From contig JAFIEZ010000010.1 of assembly GCA_020832235.1 (NCBI GenBank), positions 186,001-250,000 of the forward strand: a stretch of 64,000 bases of DNA, read 5' to 3'. Within the stretch, counting starts at the first letter, position 1, and each line of letters begins with the position of its first letter. Below the pieces are notes generated by a model that did not search any database, was not told where the DNA came from, and saw nothing but the letters and a program-made list of their open reading frames with translations. Both the position numbers and the translations under genes were made by a program. Below are positions 17,078 to 27,292 of this stretch, piece by piece. The stretch comes from Bacteroidota bacterium. GTDB lineage: Bacteria > Bacteroidota > Rhodothermia > Balneolales > HLUCCA01.

Positions 17078-18763
17078 ATGCGAATACGAATTCAGCAACT
17101 CAATACCATCGTTGGCGACGTAACCGGCAATGCCTCCCTGATAAAAGAAGCTTATGAGAAGGCGCTTAACGATCAGATCGACCTGCTGGTTCTTCCGGAA
17201 CTCGCCGTCAGCGGTTACCCGCCAATGGACTTGCTGGAAAGACAAATATTCCGCGAGTTGGTTTACCAAACCAATAAACACCTTATTGCACAAACTCGTT
17301 CAACTGCGTTATTATTTGGTACATTCACGCCGAACCAGGGTGCCGGCAGACGTATGTTTAACGCGGCGCTGCTTGCCCGTAACGGTATGCTGCTGGATGA
17401 GACCCATAAAACCTTATTGCCAACCTACGATATTTTTGATGAGTTTCGTTACTTCGAGCCGAATCGCAGTTTCAAAATAGTAGAGCTAGATGGCATAAAA
17501 CTGGGCATCACTATCTGTGAAGATATATGGAACAGCGATAATGAAATTGTATATCACGTCTATGATGAAAATCCCGCTGCCCGACTCAAAGAATTAGGTG
17601 CTGAAATACTGGTGAACGTCTCGGCATCACCATTCAGCAAAGGCAAGGCACCCATACGCCTGAAAATGCTTCAAAATCATGCACGTGAACTTCATCTTCC
17701 AATTCTATATGCCAATCAGGTAGGTGCCAATACTGAAGTTCTGTTCGATGGAGATTCAATGGCCTTACAACCCAGTGGGCAGGTGGTGGCTACAACACGT
17801 ATGTTTCATGCCTCTGCTACAGATGTGCAATGGGACGCATCCGCTGGTAAACTGATTCCCCTGAGTACATTTGTTCAGCGGGATTTCAGCGTTGAAGAAC
17901 GCACGTTTAATGCGCTGGTCATGGGAATTCGAGATTATCTGGATAAATCGAAGCTGAGTAAGAAGGTTATTTTGGGCCTGTCGGGTGGAATTGACTCCGC
18001 CATTGTTGCAACCCTTGCCTGTGAGGCTGTTGGTGCACATAATGTAACCGGACTTACAATGCCTTCCGAGTTTTCATCTACAGGAAGCGTTACAGACTCG
18101 GTGAAACTGGCAAATGCACTCGGAATGACTGTCCATGAAGTACCTATCAAGTCGCTATATAAACAGTATTCACAAACCCTGGCTCATCTATTTGAGGGAA
18201 CTCCGTTCAATGTTGCCGAGGAAAATCTACAAAGCAGAATCAGGGGGGTACTACTGATGGCAATGTCGAATAAGTTTGGCAGTATTCTGTTAAACACCGG
18301 TAACAAATCGGAGCTGGCCGTCGGTTACTGTACCTTGTACGGTGATATGAACGGCGGGCTGTCCGTTATTGCCGATCTGTATAAAACCGAAGTTTATACT
18401 ATTGCAAACTGGTTGAACGACAGCTATTTCGGCAGGGAAGTTATTCCATCTGATACTATAACCAAGCCTCCCAGTGCGGAACTTCGTCCCGATCAGAAAG
18501 ACACCGACAGTTTGCCAGATTACCATGTACTGGACGGTATTCTGAAACGTTACATTGAAGATCAACTATCGCGCGATGCTATTATAGATGCCGGTTTCGA
18601 CGCACAGACCGTTGATCATGTTATTAAATTGGTAGATTTGAACGAATATAAGCGACGTCAGAGTCCACCCGGACTTCGGCTGAGTGCTAAAGCATTTGGT
18701 ATAGGTCGACGCTTACCTATTGTGCAGCGATGGACAGGACATGAATTGAAATCCGCTCAATAA
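17078..18763 (+). CDS. nadE: Glutamine-dependent NAD+ synthase
   Basis: NadE makes NAD+ from deamido-NAD+ using ATP and ammonia drawn from glutamine. Residues 1-~260 are a nitrilase-fold amidase with the Glu-Lys-Cys triad: E41 (LPELAVSG), the Lys in THKTLLPTYDIFDE, and C147 (TICEDIWN). The synthetase domain follows, with the PP-loop GLSGGIDSAI (about 299-308) and TGNKSELAVGYCTLYGDMNG. At 561 residues it matches the shorter two-domain bacterial form. A symmetric nested repeat in the leader could be a control site. The identification is secure. Confidence 0.96.
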   Translation: MRIRIQQLNTIVGDVTGNASLIKEAYEKALNDQIDLLVLPELAVSGYPPMDLLERQIFRELVYQTNKHLIAQTRSTALLFGTFTPNQGAGRRMFNAALLARNGMLLDETHKTLLPTYDIFDEFRYFEPNRSFKIVELDGIKLGITICEDIWNSDNEIVYHVYDENPAARLKELGAEILVNVSASPFSKGKAPIRLKMLQNHARELHLPILYANQVGANTEVLFDGDSMALQPSGQVVATTRMFHASATDVQWDASAGKLIPLSTFVQRDFSVEERTFNALVMGIRDYLDKSKLSKKVILGLSGGIDSAIVATLACEAVGAHNVTGLTMPSEFSSTGSVTDSVKLANALGMTVHEVPIKSLYKQYSQTLAHLFEGTPFNVAEENLQSRIRGVLLMAMSNKFGSILLNTGNKSELAVGYCTLYGDMNGGLSVIADLYKTEVYTIANWLNDSYFGREVIPSDTITKPPSAELRPDQKDTDSLPDYHVLDGILKRYIEDQLSRDAIIDAGFDAQTVDHVIKLVDLNEYKRRQSPPGLRLSAKAFGIGRRLPIVQRWTGHELKSAQ

Positions 18764-18899
18764 AACAGTTCAAAATCGCTATATTATGAAATTCGAAAAA
18801 TTGATGTAAACTATGATGTGGCAGCTCGCAGTGTCATAAATGGTTGGCGTAATTACCAGGAAATCCCATCTCAACTCAGACTTTTAGTTTCAGCAACAC

Positions 18900-20882
18900 A
18901 TGCTCCGACATTTACTTCTCGTAATCTTCACAGCCACACTGGCGTTCACCGCGCAGGCACAACAAACCGAACCGTCTACATTACCAGATTTCCGCCTTCC
19001 TTATGTAGACCCACTCGACATTCCTGTATCGCAGCGTACATCAAGTTTTTTGTCTACCTTCAGCGGATCTGACGACAATGAATTGCTGCCAGATATTACC
19101 CAGATTTACAGAATATACATACGGGCTCTGGAAGCACTAAGCGATGACGATCTGGTTGCGGCAGAGCAATACATTACCCGGGCACTCGCCTCTATTCAGC
19201 GTTTGGCCGATGAGTATCCTGAGGCGCAATCGAGCAGAAGAATGGCCGAATTGTACCGCACGGTAATGATCGAGTATCATATTTTTTACGGGATTACAGA
19301 TCCGATTCCAGCATCCGAAGGAGAGATTTTTGCTGTTCTGGAAGAGATGTTTAACCTGGAAGACGATTTGTTCGAAAGCGACCGTTTTGTAATACCCGGA
19401 GATATTGATCTGCGCCGTACGGAAGTTCCGCTTATTCTAAATACTCAAGTTCATAATCAAATTAACTTTTTGGTCAATCGCAGACCGGAAATTATGGAAA
19501 GATGGCTCGAACGATCTGCTATCTACTTCCCCATGATGAGACAAATCTTTGAAGAGGAGGGAGTTCCGGAAGAGCTTATTCACTTGTCTATGATTGAAAG
19601 TGGTCTGGTTCCAACGGCGCGAAGTCATGCCCGAGCCGTTGGTTTGTGGCAGTTTATTTATGCTACCGGAGCGCATTATGGGCTGGAAGCGAACTGGTGG
19701 ATAGATGAGCGTCGTGATCCGGAGAAATCGACCCGTGCCGCTGCACGTCACCTTCGCGATCTTTATAACACCTGGGGTGACTGGCATCTGGCCTTAGCCG
19801 GCTATAATGTGAGTCCAAGACGCATACGAAGCAGCATACAACGAGCCGGTGGTGTTCGCGACTATTGGGCTATATTCCCGTATCTGCCACGTGAAACGCG
19901 AGGGTACGTACCCGGATATATTGCCGCTACTATCGTGGCTATGAACCCAAAGGAGTTTGGATTTGATCCAAAACTAGATGCGGCGCCATGGGCCTACGAC
20001 CTGGTACCTGTTCAAGGTTCGGTTGACCTTAACACGCTGGCTGAGTTTGCCGGTATTACCACTCAGGAATTGCGAAATCTGAATCCGGAATTACTGCGAT
20101 GGGCCACGCCTCCCGGCCGCACACCTTACCAGCTTAAAATTCCGGTCGGTACGAAGGAAAAGTTCCTGGAAAACTACAAAACCCTACCCGAGTCGGCCAG
20201 ACGACAAGTCGTAGTGCACACCGTTTCAAGAGGTGAAAACCTCGGTATCATTGCGAATCGCTACAACGTTACCGTTCGAGATCTTTATGCTGTAAACGAG
20301 CGACTATCCACGACAATTTTTCCTGGACAAGAGATTGTAATTCCGGTTCCTCAGGGTAGTAACGTAGCTATTGCAGCCAATACACCTTCTCGAGCCCGTA
20401 CTGCTGCAACATCATCATCCAGTACTGCAGCTACAGCACCCACCCAAAACACGCCTGCGAATTCTGCTCGACTTACCTACACGGTTAAATCGGGTGATAC
20501 GATAGGTCATATTGCAGAATGGTATGGAACCCAGGCGTGGAGAATCCGAAACTGGAATAATATTGGTAATACTATAAGAGTAGGGCAACGCCTTACCATA
20601 TTCGTGCCAGCTAACCAGCTTGCGATGTACCAAAATGTAAATGCGATGACATTCGCCGAGAAACAAGCTTTCGTTCGCGACAGACGGGCAGGTAGAGTTA
20701 CGCCGGCAACGGTAGCAACTACCGGTAGTGCTGCCACTGGCGCAGATACATACACCGTTCGGCCTAACGATAATCTTTGGGATATAGCTCGAGCCAACAA
20801 TACGACTGTTGACCGCATTAAACAGCTCAATAACCTAACCTCTAACCGTATTGTGGTTGGACAGGTTCTGAGATTACGATAA
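18900..20882 (+). CDS. Membrane-bound lytic transglycosylase with three LysM domains (MltD-like)
   Basis: A periplasmic peptidoglycan-cleaving enzyme, 660 residues. A signal peptide (LLLVIFTATLAFTAQAQ) is followed by a ~150-residue helical region. The SLT domain has the catalytic Glu233 in MIESGL, then SHARAVGLWQF and the GYN motif (ALAGYNVSPRRI). Three LysM peptidoglycan-binding domains follow at about 438-482 (HTVSRGENLGIIANRYN), 526-571 (YTVKSGDTIGHIAEWYG) and 617-660 (YTVRPNDNLWDIARANN). The Thr/Ser/Ala-rich linkers between them are typical. It is 9 bases from the S41 protease gene, a common pairing in envelope turnover. Confidence 0.92.
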   Translation: MLRHLLLVIFTATLAFTAQAQQTEPSTLPDFRLPYVDPLDIPVSQRTSSFLSTFSGSDDNELLPDITQIYRIYIRALEALSDDDLVAAEQYITRALASIQRLADEYPEAQSSRRMAELYRTVMIEYHIFYGITDPIPASEGEIFAVLEEMFNLEDDLFESDRFVIPGDIDLRRTEVPLILNTQVHNQINFLVNRRPEIMERWLERSAIYFPMMRQIFEEEGVPEELIHLSMIESGLVPTARSHARAVGLWQFIYATGAHYGLEANWWIDERRDPEKSTRAAARHLRDLYNTWGDWHLALAGYNVSPRRIRSSIQRAGGVRDYWAIFPYLPRETRGYVPGYIAATIVAMNPKEFGFDPKLDAAPWAYDLVPVQGSVDLNTLAEFAGITTQELRNLNPELLRWATPPGRTPYQLKIPVGTKEKFLENYKTLPESARRQVVVHTVSRGENLGIIANRYNVTVRDLYAVNERLSTTIFPGQEIVIPVPQGSNVAIAANTPSRARTAATSSSSTAATAPTQNTPANSARLTYTVKSGDTIGHIAEWYGTQAWRIRNWNNIGNTIRVGQRLTIFVPANQLAMYQNVNAMTFAEKQAFVRDRRAGRVTPATVATTGSAATGADTYTVRPNDNLWDIARANNTTVDRIKQLNNLTSNRIVVGQVLRLR

Positions 20883-20891
20883 GTATGATGT

Positions 20892-22541
20892 ATGATTAAC
20901 CGATTATCGCGCAATGTTTTAATCCTTTTCCTGATCTTTTTCGGGCTATTCGCAGGCGCTGCGACATTACGAAATTCCGATTCGTTCTTTCAGATAAAAC
21001 GTGGTTTTGCTGTCTTTAGTGAAGTATTTCAGGAAATTACGCTCCGGTATGTTGATGAAATAAATCCCGACGAGCTTATAAGAACAGGCATCAACGCAAT
21101 GCTTGAGTCTTTAGACCCATATACTGTACTTATAGATCAGGCAGAGTCGCAGCAACTCGAAGTGCTTACCCGAGGCAGTTATGCCGGTGTAGGTATAGAA
21201 GTCGGCGCTCGAGGAGGCCGGCTAGTTGTTGTAGCACCTTTAGACGGGTATTCTGCCCAGCGACAGGGCATTCGTGCCGGAGATATAATTTTGCAGGTTG
21301 ATGGTATATCTGTAGAGACGTTCTCTGTTGACGATTTACAAAGTCTGATTGCTGGAGAACCTGGCTCAACCGTTACCATTACCATAGAACGCTTTGGAAT
21401 TGACCAGCCAATTCGTTTTGAGTTGACGCGTGAGCAGGTAGATATCAGAAATGTGCTGTTTTTTACGTTTCTAGATGATGAACAGACCCTGGGCTACGTA
21501 GCTTTGTCGCGATTTGGTCAGAACGCTGCTGGAGAAGTTCGTGATGCTATTTCTGAATTGAAACGCAATGGTACCATGCAGGGATTGGTTCTGGATTTAA
21601 GAAACAATCCGGGAGGTCTGCTCGATGAAGCCGTTAAATTGGTTGACCTATTCGTAGGACCGGGCATTGAGGTTGTTCGCACTCAGGGTCGTGGTATTGA
21701 AAGTACATTTCGTTCGCGCACAGAATCTCCGGTTTTTTATGACGGACCCTTGGTAGTACTTCAGAATAACGGCAGCGCCAGTTCATCTGAAATTGTCTCG
21801 GGGGCATTGCAAGACCTTGACAGAGCCGTGCTGGCCGGTGAACGATCCTTCGGTAAGGGACTGGTTCAAGTTGTACGCTCCCTATCGTATAATACTACCC
21901 TTAAAATTACAACCTCACGCTACTATATACCCAGTGGCCGGTCTATACAGTCGCCGGCATTCAACCCCGAAAACCCGGAAGATTCTTATCAGTTACCGGA
22001 TTCACTGCGTAATAAGTTCTCCACTCGTGCTGGTCGAACGGTGCGCGATGGTGTAGGTATCGATCCAGATATTCGTATTCCCTCACCACGGTTATCGCTG
22101 TTTGAAATTGCCTTGCTCAGGCAAAATGCATATTTCTTTTTTGCCAACGAATATCGCTCAGAACATGAGTCCTTTCCGTACGATTCGCTTCCCGATGAAG
22201 TTTACGACGCGTTTATTGAATACTTGATGAGGTCTGGCTTTTCTTACGAGAGCCGCACCCAATATCATTTTACAGGAATGCGTGAGCAATTAACGGATCA
22301 CGATAATGAGGATGTGGCAGCCGCCCTACGTTTGCTAGAGCAGCTGTTAATTGATGAGAAAATGAATCGCTTTGAAACCCATAAAAAAGATATTCAGCGA
22401 GAACTCTATCTGGAACTTGTTTCACGGTACTATTCGGAACCTGAAAAAGCCCGTGTAGCCCTTAAAAATGATCCTCTCATAGATCAGGTTGCAACCCTAT
22501 TTGAGTCTCCGCAGGATTTAGCCCGGATGCTCCACCCATGA
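20892..22541 (+). CDS. S41 C-terminal processing peptidase
   Basis: A tail-specific serine protease of 549 residues. The N-terminus has one hydrophobic segment (VLILFLIFFGLFAGA) serving as anchor or signal. A PDZ domain spans about residues 80-165 (YAGVGIEVGARGGRLVVVAPLDG), then the protease core. The catalytic Ser lies in NGSASSSEIVSGAL (about 294-304) and the catalytic Lys in SFGKGLVQ. The protein continues with a ~150-residue C-terminal region found in the Bacteroidota-type CTPs. It likely processes periplasmic proteins or hydrolases. The stop overlaps the start of the PHP gene as ATGA. Confidence 0.92.
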   Translation: MINRLSRNVLILFLIFFGLFAGAATLRNSDSFFQIKRGFAVFSEVFQEITLRYVDEINPDELIRTGINAMLESLDPYTVLIDQAESQQLEVLTRGSYAGVGIEVGARGGRLVVVAPLDGYSAQRQGIRAGDIILQVDGISVETFSVDDLQSLIAGEPGSTVTITIERFGIDQPIRFELTREQVDIRNVLFFTFLDDEQTLGYVALSRFGQNAAGEVRDAISELKRNGTMQGLVLDLRNNPGGLLDEAVKLVDLFVGPGIEVVRTQGRGIESTFRSRTESPVFYDGPLVVLQNNGSASSSEIVSGALQDLDRAVLAGERSFGKGLVQVVRSLSYNTTLKITTSRYYIPSGRSIQSPAFNPENPEDSYQLPDSLRNKFSTRAGRTVRDGVGIDPDIRIPSPRLSLFEIALLRQNAYFFFANEYRSEHESFPYDSLPDEVYDAFIEYLMRSGFSYESRTQYHFTGMREQLTDHDNEDVAAALRLLEQLLIDEKMNRFETHKKDIQRELYLELVSRYYSEPEKARVALKNDPLIDQVATLFESPQDLARMLHP

Positions 22542-23386
22542 CCTTAGTTCCAAAGGCTGATTTACATGTCCATACTACGGCATCTGATGGCAAATTTTCA
22601 CCACAGCAGGTAATAGATCTGGCTGTTTCTAAAGGGCTCAAAGGTTTGTCAATTACAGATCACGATTCCATAGAGGGGTATCTGAGCATGAGAGAATATG
22701 CTCAGCAAAAAGATATTGAACTACTCTCTGGTGTTGAAATTTCATGTGATTATAACGGGCGGGAAGCCCATGTGCTTGCATATGGTTTTGATGCAACATC
22801 AGCCGACTTGCAACAGATGCTGCGAGAGCAGCGCCAAAAACGTACAACCAGATCAAAACAGATTATTTCAAAACTGAATACACTCGGGTTTGATATTGAA
22901 TATGATGAAGTTCGGGCCGAGGCCGGCAAAGCCAGCATCAGCAGGAACCATATCGCTGACGTGATGCGTCAGAAATTCATTGTTGCGAGTCGTAAAGAAG
23001 CTTTCGATCGCTTCCTTTACACCGGAGGGCCGGCCTATGTACAGAATGGGTATATTACCGTGAATGAAGCCATCGAGCTCGTTCACCAGTGCGGGGGAGT
23101 GTGTGTACTTGCGCACCCCGGGCCGTATTACATTTTCGAAGATTTACGTTATTTTTTAAATGCCGGTATCGATGGAATGGAGTATATCCATCCAAGCCAC
23201 AATTTTCAGACGCAAAAGAAAATTAAAGACTATGCTGAAAATTATAATTTGCTGCTAACCGGTGGCAGTGATTTTCATGGAATCAAGCCTTTTGAAGAAC
23301 AAATGATTGGTACCGTTTGCGTAGATTTAACCAGACTAGATAAAATACAAGAGCGCTGTACAAGCAGATATAGCCTAAACATATAA
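22538..23386 (+). CDS. PHP-domain phosphoesterase (YciV/RNase AM-like)
   Basis: A metal-dependent PHP-superfamily protein of 282 residues. The N-terminal metal motif is [19 protein letters not shown], followed by [15 protein letters not shown] and HVLAYG, and late metal ligands in LAHPGPYY and GSDFHG. This order matches YciV/RnmA-type enzymes, which hydrolyse 3',5'-nucleotide bisphosphate or trim RNA 5' ends. It is translationally coupled (ATGA) with the S41 protease gene and followed 4 bases later by ribH, so it belongs to one envelope/cofactor transcript. The function is inferred from the family. Confidence 0.87.
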   Translation: MTLVPKADLHVHTTASDGKFSPQQVIDLAVSKGLKGLSITDHDSIEGYLSMREYAQQKDIELLSGVEISCDYNGREAHVLAYGFDATSADLQQMLREQRQKRTTRSKQIISKLNTLGFDIEYDEVRAEAGKASISRNHIADVMRQKFIVASRKEAFDRFLYTGGPAYVQNGYITVNEAIELVHQCGGVCVLAHPGPYYIFEDLRYFLNAGIDGMEYIHPSHNFQTQKKIKDYAENYNLLLTGGSDFHGIKPFEEQMIGTVCVDLTRLDKIQERCTSRYSLNI

Positions 23387-23390
23387 TACT

Positions 23391-23861
23391 ATGAGTATCC
23401 AAGTTATTGAGGGCGATTTTCGTCCCGAAAAATTTCAAACAGCCATTGTGGTTTCACGCTGGAACAGTTTCATAACCGAGCGTCTGAAAGAAGGTGCACT
23501 TGAGGGGCTGAAGCGTCATGGTGTTTCTCCAGAAGATATTACGGTGGTCTACTGTCCGGGCTCTTTTGAAATCCCGCTTACAGCCAAACAATTGCTGGAA
23601 ACCGGTAAATACGATGGAATAATTACGATAGGCACGGTTATCAAAGGAGCAACAGCCCATTTCGATTACGTCTGCAGCGCGGTTACCAATGGTGTAGCTC
23701 GACTTAATCTGGACTACGGCAAGCCTGTTATTTTCGGTGTTCTTACAACCGACACAATTGAACAGGCGATTGAAAGAGCCGGTACAAAAGCAGGAAATAA
23801 GGGCGAGGAAGCGGCTATGGCCCTCATTGAAATGGTATCACTTCGTTCCCGCATCGGATAG
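23391..23861 (+). CDS. ribH: 6,7-dimethyl-8-ribityllumazine synthase
   Basis: RibH condenses the pyrimidine and the C4 sugar phosphate in the penultimate step of riboflavin synthesis. At 156 residues it has the usual length. Diagnostic stretches are [13 protein letters not shown] near the N-terminus, [15 protein letters not shown] around 51-65, [15 protein letters not shown] (about 83-97) with the catalytic His, and [23 protein letters not shown] near the C-terminus. No other rib genes are nearby and I see no FMN riboswitch. It follows the PHP gene by 4 bases and is separated from uppS by a strong inverted repeat. Confidence 0.96.
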   Translation: MSIQVIEGDFRPEKFQTAIVVSRWNSFITERLKEGALEGLKRHGVSPEDITVVYCPGSFEIPLTAKQLLETGKYDGIITIGTVIKGATAHFDYVCSAVTNGVARLNLDYGKPVIFGVLTTDTIEQAIERAGTKAGNKGEEAAMALIEMVSLRSRIG

Positions 23862-23871
23862 GTTTTAAGTT

Positions 23872-23912
23872 GTTTATAGCAATTTAAAGCCCTAATTTTC
23901 TTTGCTATAAAC
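23872..23912. repeat. 11-bp inverted repeat between ribH and uppS
   Basis: GTTTATAGCAA (23872-23882) and TTGCTATAAAC (23902-23912) are perfect inverted copies separated by 19 bases. No T-run follows, so it is not a standard terminator. It sits 10 bases after the ribH stop and 16 before the uppS start and may be a processing, attenuation or operator site. Confidence 0.55.
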
Positions 23913-23928
23913 TAAAATAGAGTCAACT

Positions 23929-24726
23929 TTGGATAATTTCACACTGACCAATAAAAAGCAGACGGATGATGACCGTGGTATTCAGGTCGATTTGTCGAAA
24001 GACGGACTGATACCCCGACATATTGCTGTTATTATGGACGGTAACGGGAGATGGGCCAAATCCCGTGGCAACATCCGCTTATTTGGGCATAAAGCCGGTG
24101 TGGATTCTGTAAGAGATATTACTGAGGCCTGTGCACAATTGGGAGTCGAGTATCTGACGTTGTACGCATTCTCCACAGAAAACTGGGGTCGACCCATGGA
24201 CGAGGTCACGGGGCTCATGCAGTTGCTCGTTCAGAGCTTACGAAGTGAAACGAAAAAGCTCAATGAAAACGATATCAAGCTTCTAACAATTGGTCAGCTT
24301 GAACGCTTTCCGGAGTCTTGCCAAAGGGAGCTGAAAGAGGCTATTAGCCTTACCAGCGGTAATAAACGATTGAACTTATGTCTTGCTTTGAGCTACTCCG
24401 GAAGATGGGATATTATACAAGCAGTCAAGAAACTTGCTCACCAGGTTAAAGAAGGCAAAATTGACCCGGATGATATCAATGACGAGCTCATAACCTCTGA
24501 ATTGGTTACTGCCGACATCCCCGATCCTGATTTGATCATCCGCACAAGTGGGGAATTTCGAATCAGTAATTTTTTACTTTGGCAGCTGGCATACTCTGAA
24601 TTATATATTACCAACACGTATTGGCCTGATTTCAGAAGAAATGAGCTTTATGAAGCTATACGTTCCTATCAAAAGCGTGAACGACGCTATGGGAAAACAT
24701 CCGATCAACTTCAGCGAAATGTCTAA
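23929..24726 (+). CDS. uppS: Isoprenyl transferase (undecaprenyl diphosphate synthase)
   Basis: UppS builds C55 undecaprenyl diphosphate, the lipid carrier for cell-wall synthesis, from FPP and IPP. The signature HIAVIMDGNGRWAKSRG (about 32-48) has the catalytic Asp, and YAFSTENWGRP and IRTSGEFRISNFLLWQ are the usual later motifs. Length is 265 residues with a TTG start; the first ~25 residues are not conserved, so the start is uncertain. It begins the uppS-bamA-ompH segment, an arrangement also seen in other Bacteroidota. A short 6-bp hairpin (24749-24765) lies between it and bamA. Confidence 0.95.
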   Translation: MDNFTLTNKKQTDDDRGIQVDLSKDGLIPRHIAVIMDGNGRWAKSRGNIRLFGHKAGVDSVRDITEACAQLGVEYLTLYAFSTENWGRPMDEVTGLMQLLVQSLRSETKKLNENDIKLLTIGQLERFPESCQRELKEAISLTSGNKRLNLCLALSYSGRWDIIQAVKKLAHQVKEGKIDPDDINDELITSELVTADIPDPDLIIRTSGEFRISNFLLWQLAYSELYITNTYWPDFRRNELYEAIRSYQKRERRYGKTSDQLQRNV

Positions 24727-24805
24727 TATGTTGATCTCAGGCAATCAGAACGGAGTTTATCCGTTAAACAGAATCGAACTGAATTTTAGAAACTAAATCA
24801 CACTC

Positions 24806-27292
24806 GTGAATCCAGTATATATCGCACCCCGAACTATTAAGGCGTTATTTGTTTTTCTTTGTGCACTTCTTGTACTTCCAACCTGGGCCTCGGCTCAGGA
24901 TGCACGTCCGGAGTTACCCCGAATTCAGATTGAAGACCCCACCCAGAATCGTCCCAGAACGTATCAAATCGCCTCTGTTGAGATAATAGGTGCGGAAGCA
25001 CACAATGAAACGTTCATCAGAGCCTCAGCCAACTTGAACGTAGGCGATGAAGTTACTATTCCGGGGGAACAGATACCCGGTGCCATACGACGCCTTTTCC
25101 GAACAGGTCTTTTCTCGAACGTTCAGATTTTCCACAGAATGGTTACGTCCAATTCTGTTCATCTGGAAATTCATGTAAGAGAACAGCCCAGACTTCAGGA
25201 ATTCAGAATTGAAGGTGTACGACGTAGTCAGCGCAGAGACTTACGCGATGAAATTAATCTTATTCCGGGGTTTGCGGTCACCGAGTCATCTAAAGCACAG
25301 GCTGTGAGTACTATTCATCGGTTTTTTCGCGACCGTGGCTTTCGTAATACACAGGTTGATATAACAGTACTGGAAACCGATACCCTACGAAACCGGGTAA
25401 CATTGGTATTTGAAGTTGATCGCGGGGATCGCATTCAGGTTAGAGATATCTCATTTGAAGGGAATGAGAACTTCTCAGACAGGCAGTTACGCAAAGCCAT
25501 GAAAGAAACCAAGCAAAATACCTGGTGGAGACTTGGCCGACAACTTTTCAAAAGTGACGAATATGACGAATCCCTGGACAATCTTGCAGCTTTTTATCGT
25601 AAAAACGGCTTCAGGGATTTTCGTGTAGTTTCTGATACGGTTTTTGTATACGAGCATAGCCGGCGCAGACAAGGTATTGCCATTAATCTGAATATTTTCG
25701 AAGGCCCCCAGTATTTTGTCCGAAATGTCACCTGGGAAGGGAATACCGTTTTCAGCGAAGATCAGTTGCTAACCGCACTAGACATGCGAACCGGAGATAT
25801 ATTCGACGAAGAGAAATTTGAGCAAAACCTGTATGGTAATCGTGATAACTCAGATGTATTTAGTATGTATCACGATTCAGGCTATTTATTTCTGAATATA
25901 CAGCCTGAAATCAGGTCGGTTCCCGGTGACTCAGTCGATTTGCATTTCTATGTAGTAGAAGATGAAATCGCCAAAGTGCGCCGCGTAATGTTTACCGGCA
26001 ATGTTAAAACACATGATGATGTTGTTCGCCGTAACCTTCGGAATATCCCGGGACAAAATTACAACCGCTCGGCAATCATGCGTTCCATCAGAGAGCTCTC
26101 TACACTTGGGTATTTCGTTCCAGAAAATATACGTCCCGACCTGGATGCTGATCCACAGGCCAAAACAGTAGACATCATTTATTCTCTTGATGAATCGGCC
26201 AGCACCGACAACTTCGAGTTTTCCGGAGGCTTCGGAGGGCGCCAGTTTGGGGTTATTCTCTCTGCGCGCGTAAACTTCAACAACTTCTCTGCTCAGAATA
26301 TGTTTAACAGAGAAGCGTGGAGGCCACTGCCTGGAGGAGACGGTCAACGCCTTTCGTTAGGTGTGCAGGTAACTGGGCGTGGATATCGTAATTATAACTT
26401 TCAGTTTACAGAGCCATGGTTCCGTGGAAAACCGAACTCACTGAGTTTTGGATCTTCTTATAGCTTATATAGATTTTCTGCAGACCGTCGTTTTGAGCAA
26501 TTTGCAGCTAATGTCGCATTCGGACGCCGACTTACCTGGCCTGATGACTTCTTCCAGCAAACCACGATTCTTCAGTACCAGATGTTTGATGTATTTGGTA
26601 GAGAAGGCTTCATAGAACCGGGTCGGGCGAACATCATATCGTTACGACAAGTGTTGGAACGAAACTCTTTAGATAATTTCATTTCACCACGTGTAGGCTC
26701 TAAATTCATGCTATCGGCTGAAGTTGCGCCACCGCTCGGTCAGTTGCAGGAATTTTATAAAATCCTCACAGCTTTTCAGCATCACATTCCGCTAATCGAA
26801 AAGCTTACATTTACTAATGGTGTTGAATTCGGATATATCGGGTGGTTTGGAGACAGCCAGCGAAGTCAGTTTAACCGATTTTATCTGGGTGGAACACCAC
26901 TGCAGCAGCAGCAAACATTTTATCGCGATAACATCGACCTGAAAGGTTTCCCGGGTGGATTTGGCGGCTCAATTACACCCTATGTGGCTAATGAGGCTGT
27001 AGGTGGTCAAATGTACACCAAGTACTTCACTGAAATGCGTTATCCGCTGGTTGCTAACGAGCAAATTCAGCTCATACCCTATATGTTTGCAGAGGCTGGA
27101 AATGCCTATCTCACACCCTCTCAGTTCGACCCATTTAATGTAAAGCGCTCAGCCGGGTTTGGATTGAGAGTATTTTTACCCATCCTCGGATTGGTAGACC
27201 TGAGTTATGGTCATCGTTTTGATGGTATACCTGGTACAAGCGTGGAGCCGGGCCGATGGGAATTTCTGTTTAATATTGGAGCACCATTCTAA
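24806..27292 (+). CDS. bamA: Outer-membrane assembly factor BamA
   Basis: BamA is the essential beta-barrel that inserts outer-membrane proteins. This gene starts with GTG and encodes 828 residues. A signal peptide ends near PTWASAQ. A series of POTRA domains follows to about residue 430, then a 16-strand barrel with the FRGKPNSLSFG-type strands; the chain ends in an aromatic residue (IGAPF), as expected for a barrel C-terminus. The L6-type motif appears as DLKGF near 712. The TAA stop shares a base with the ATG of the first ompH-like gene, matching the bamA-skp pairing. The identification is certain. Confidence 0.95.
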   Translation: MNPVYIAPRTIKALFVFLCALLVLPTWASAQDARPELPRIQIEDPTQNRPRTYQIASVEIIGAEAHNETFIRASANLNVGDEVTIPGEQIPGAIRRLFRTGLFSNVQIFHRMVTSNSVHLEIHVREQPRLQEFRIEGVRRSQRRDLRDEINLIPGFAVTESSKAQAVSTIHRFFRDRGFRNTQVDITVLETDTLRNRVTLVFEVDRGDRIQVRDISFEGNENFSDRQLRKAMKETKQNTWWRLGRQLFKSDEYDESLDNLAAFYRKNGFRDFRVVSDTVFVYEHSRRRQGIAINLNIFEGPQYFVRNVTWEGNTVFSEDQLLTALDMRTGDIFDEEKFEQNLYGNRDNSDVFSMYHDSGYLFLNIQPEIRSVPGDSVDLHFYVVEDEIAKVRRVMFTGNVKTHDDVVRRNLRNIPGQNYNRSAIMRSIRELSTLGYFVPENIRPDLDADPQAKTVDIIYSLDESASTDNFEFSGGFGGRQFGVILSARVNFNNFSAQNMFNREAWRPLPGGDGQRLSLGVQVTGRGYRNYNFQFTEPWFRGKPNSLSFGSSYSLYRFSADRRFEQFAANVAFGRRLTWPDDFFQQTTILQYQMFDVFGREGFIEPGRANIISLRQVLERNSLDNFISPRVGSKFMLSAEVAPPLGQLQEFYKILTAFQHHIPLIEKLTFTNGVEFGYIGWFGDSQRSQFNRFYLGGTPLQQQQTFYRDNIDLKGFPGGFGGSITPYVANEAVGGQMYTKYFTEMRYPLVANEQIQLIPYMFAEAGNAYLTPSQFDPFNVKRSAGFGLRVFLPILGLVDLSYGHRFDGIPGTSVEPGRWEFLFNIGAPF

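Noticed and set aside
24749-24765. 6-bp hairpin AACGGA/TCCGTT between uppS and bamA as a terminator
   Set aside because: Short stem and no T-run; it would also cut an expected uppS-bamA transcript.
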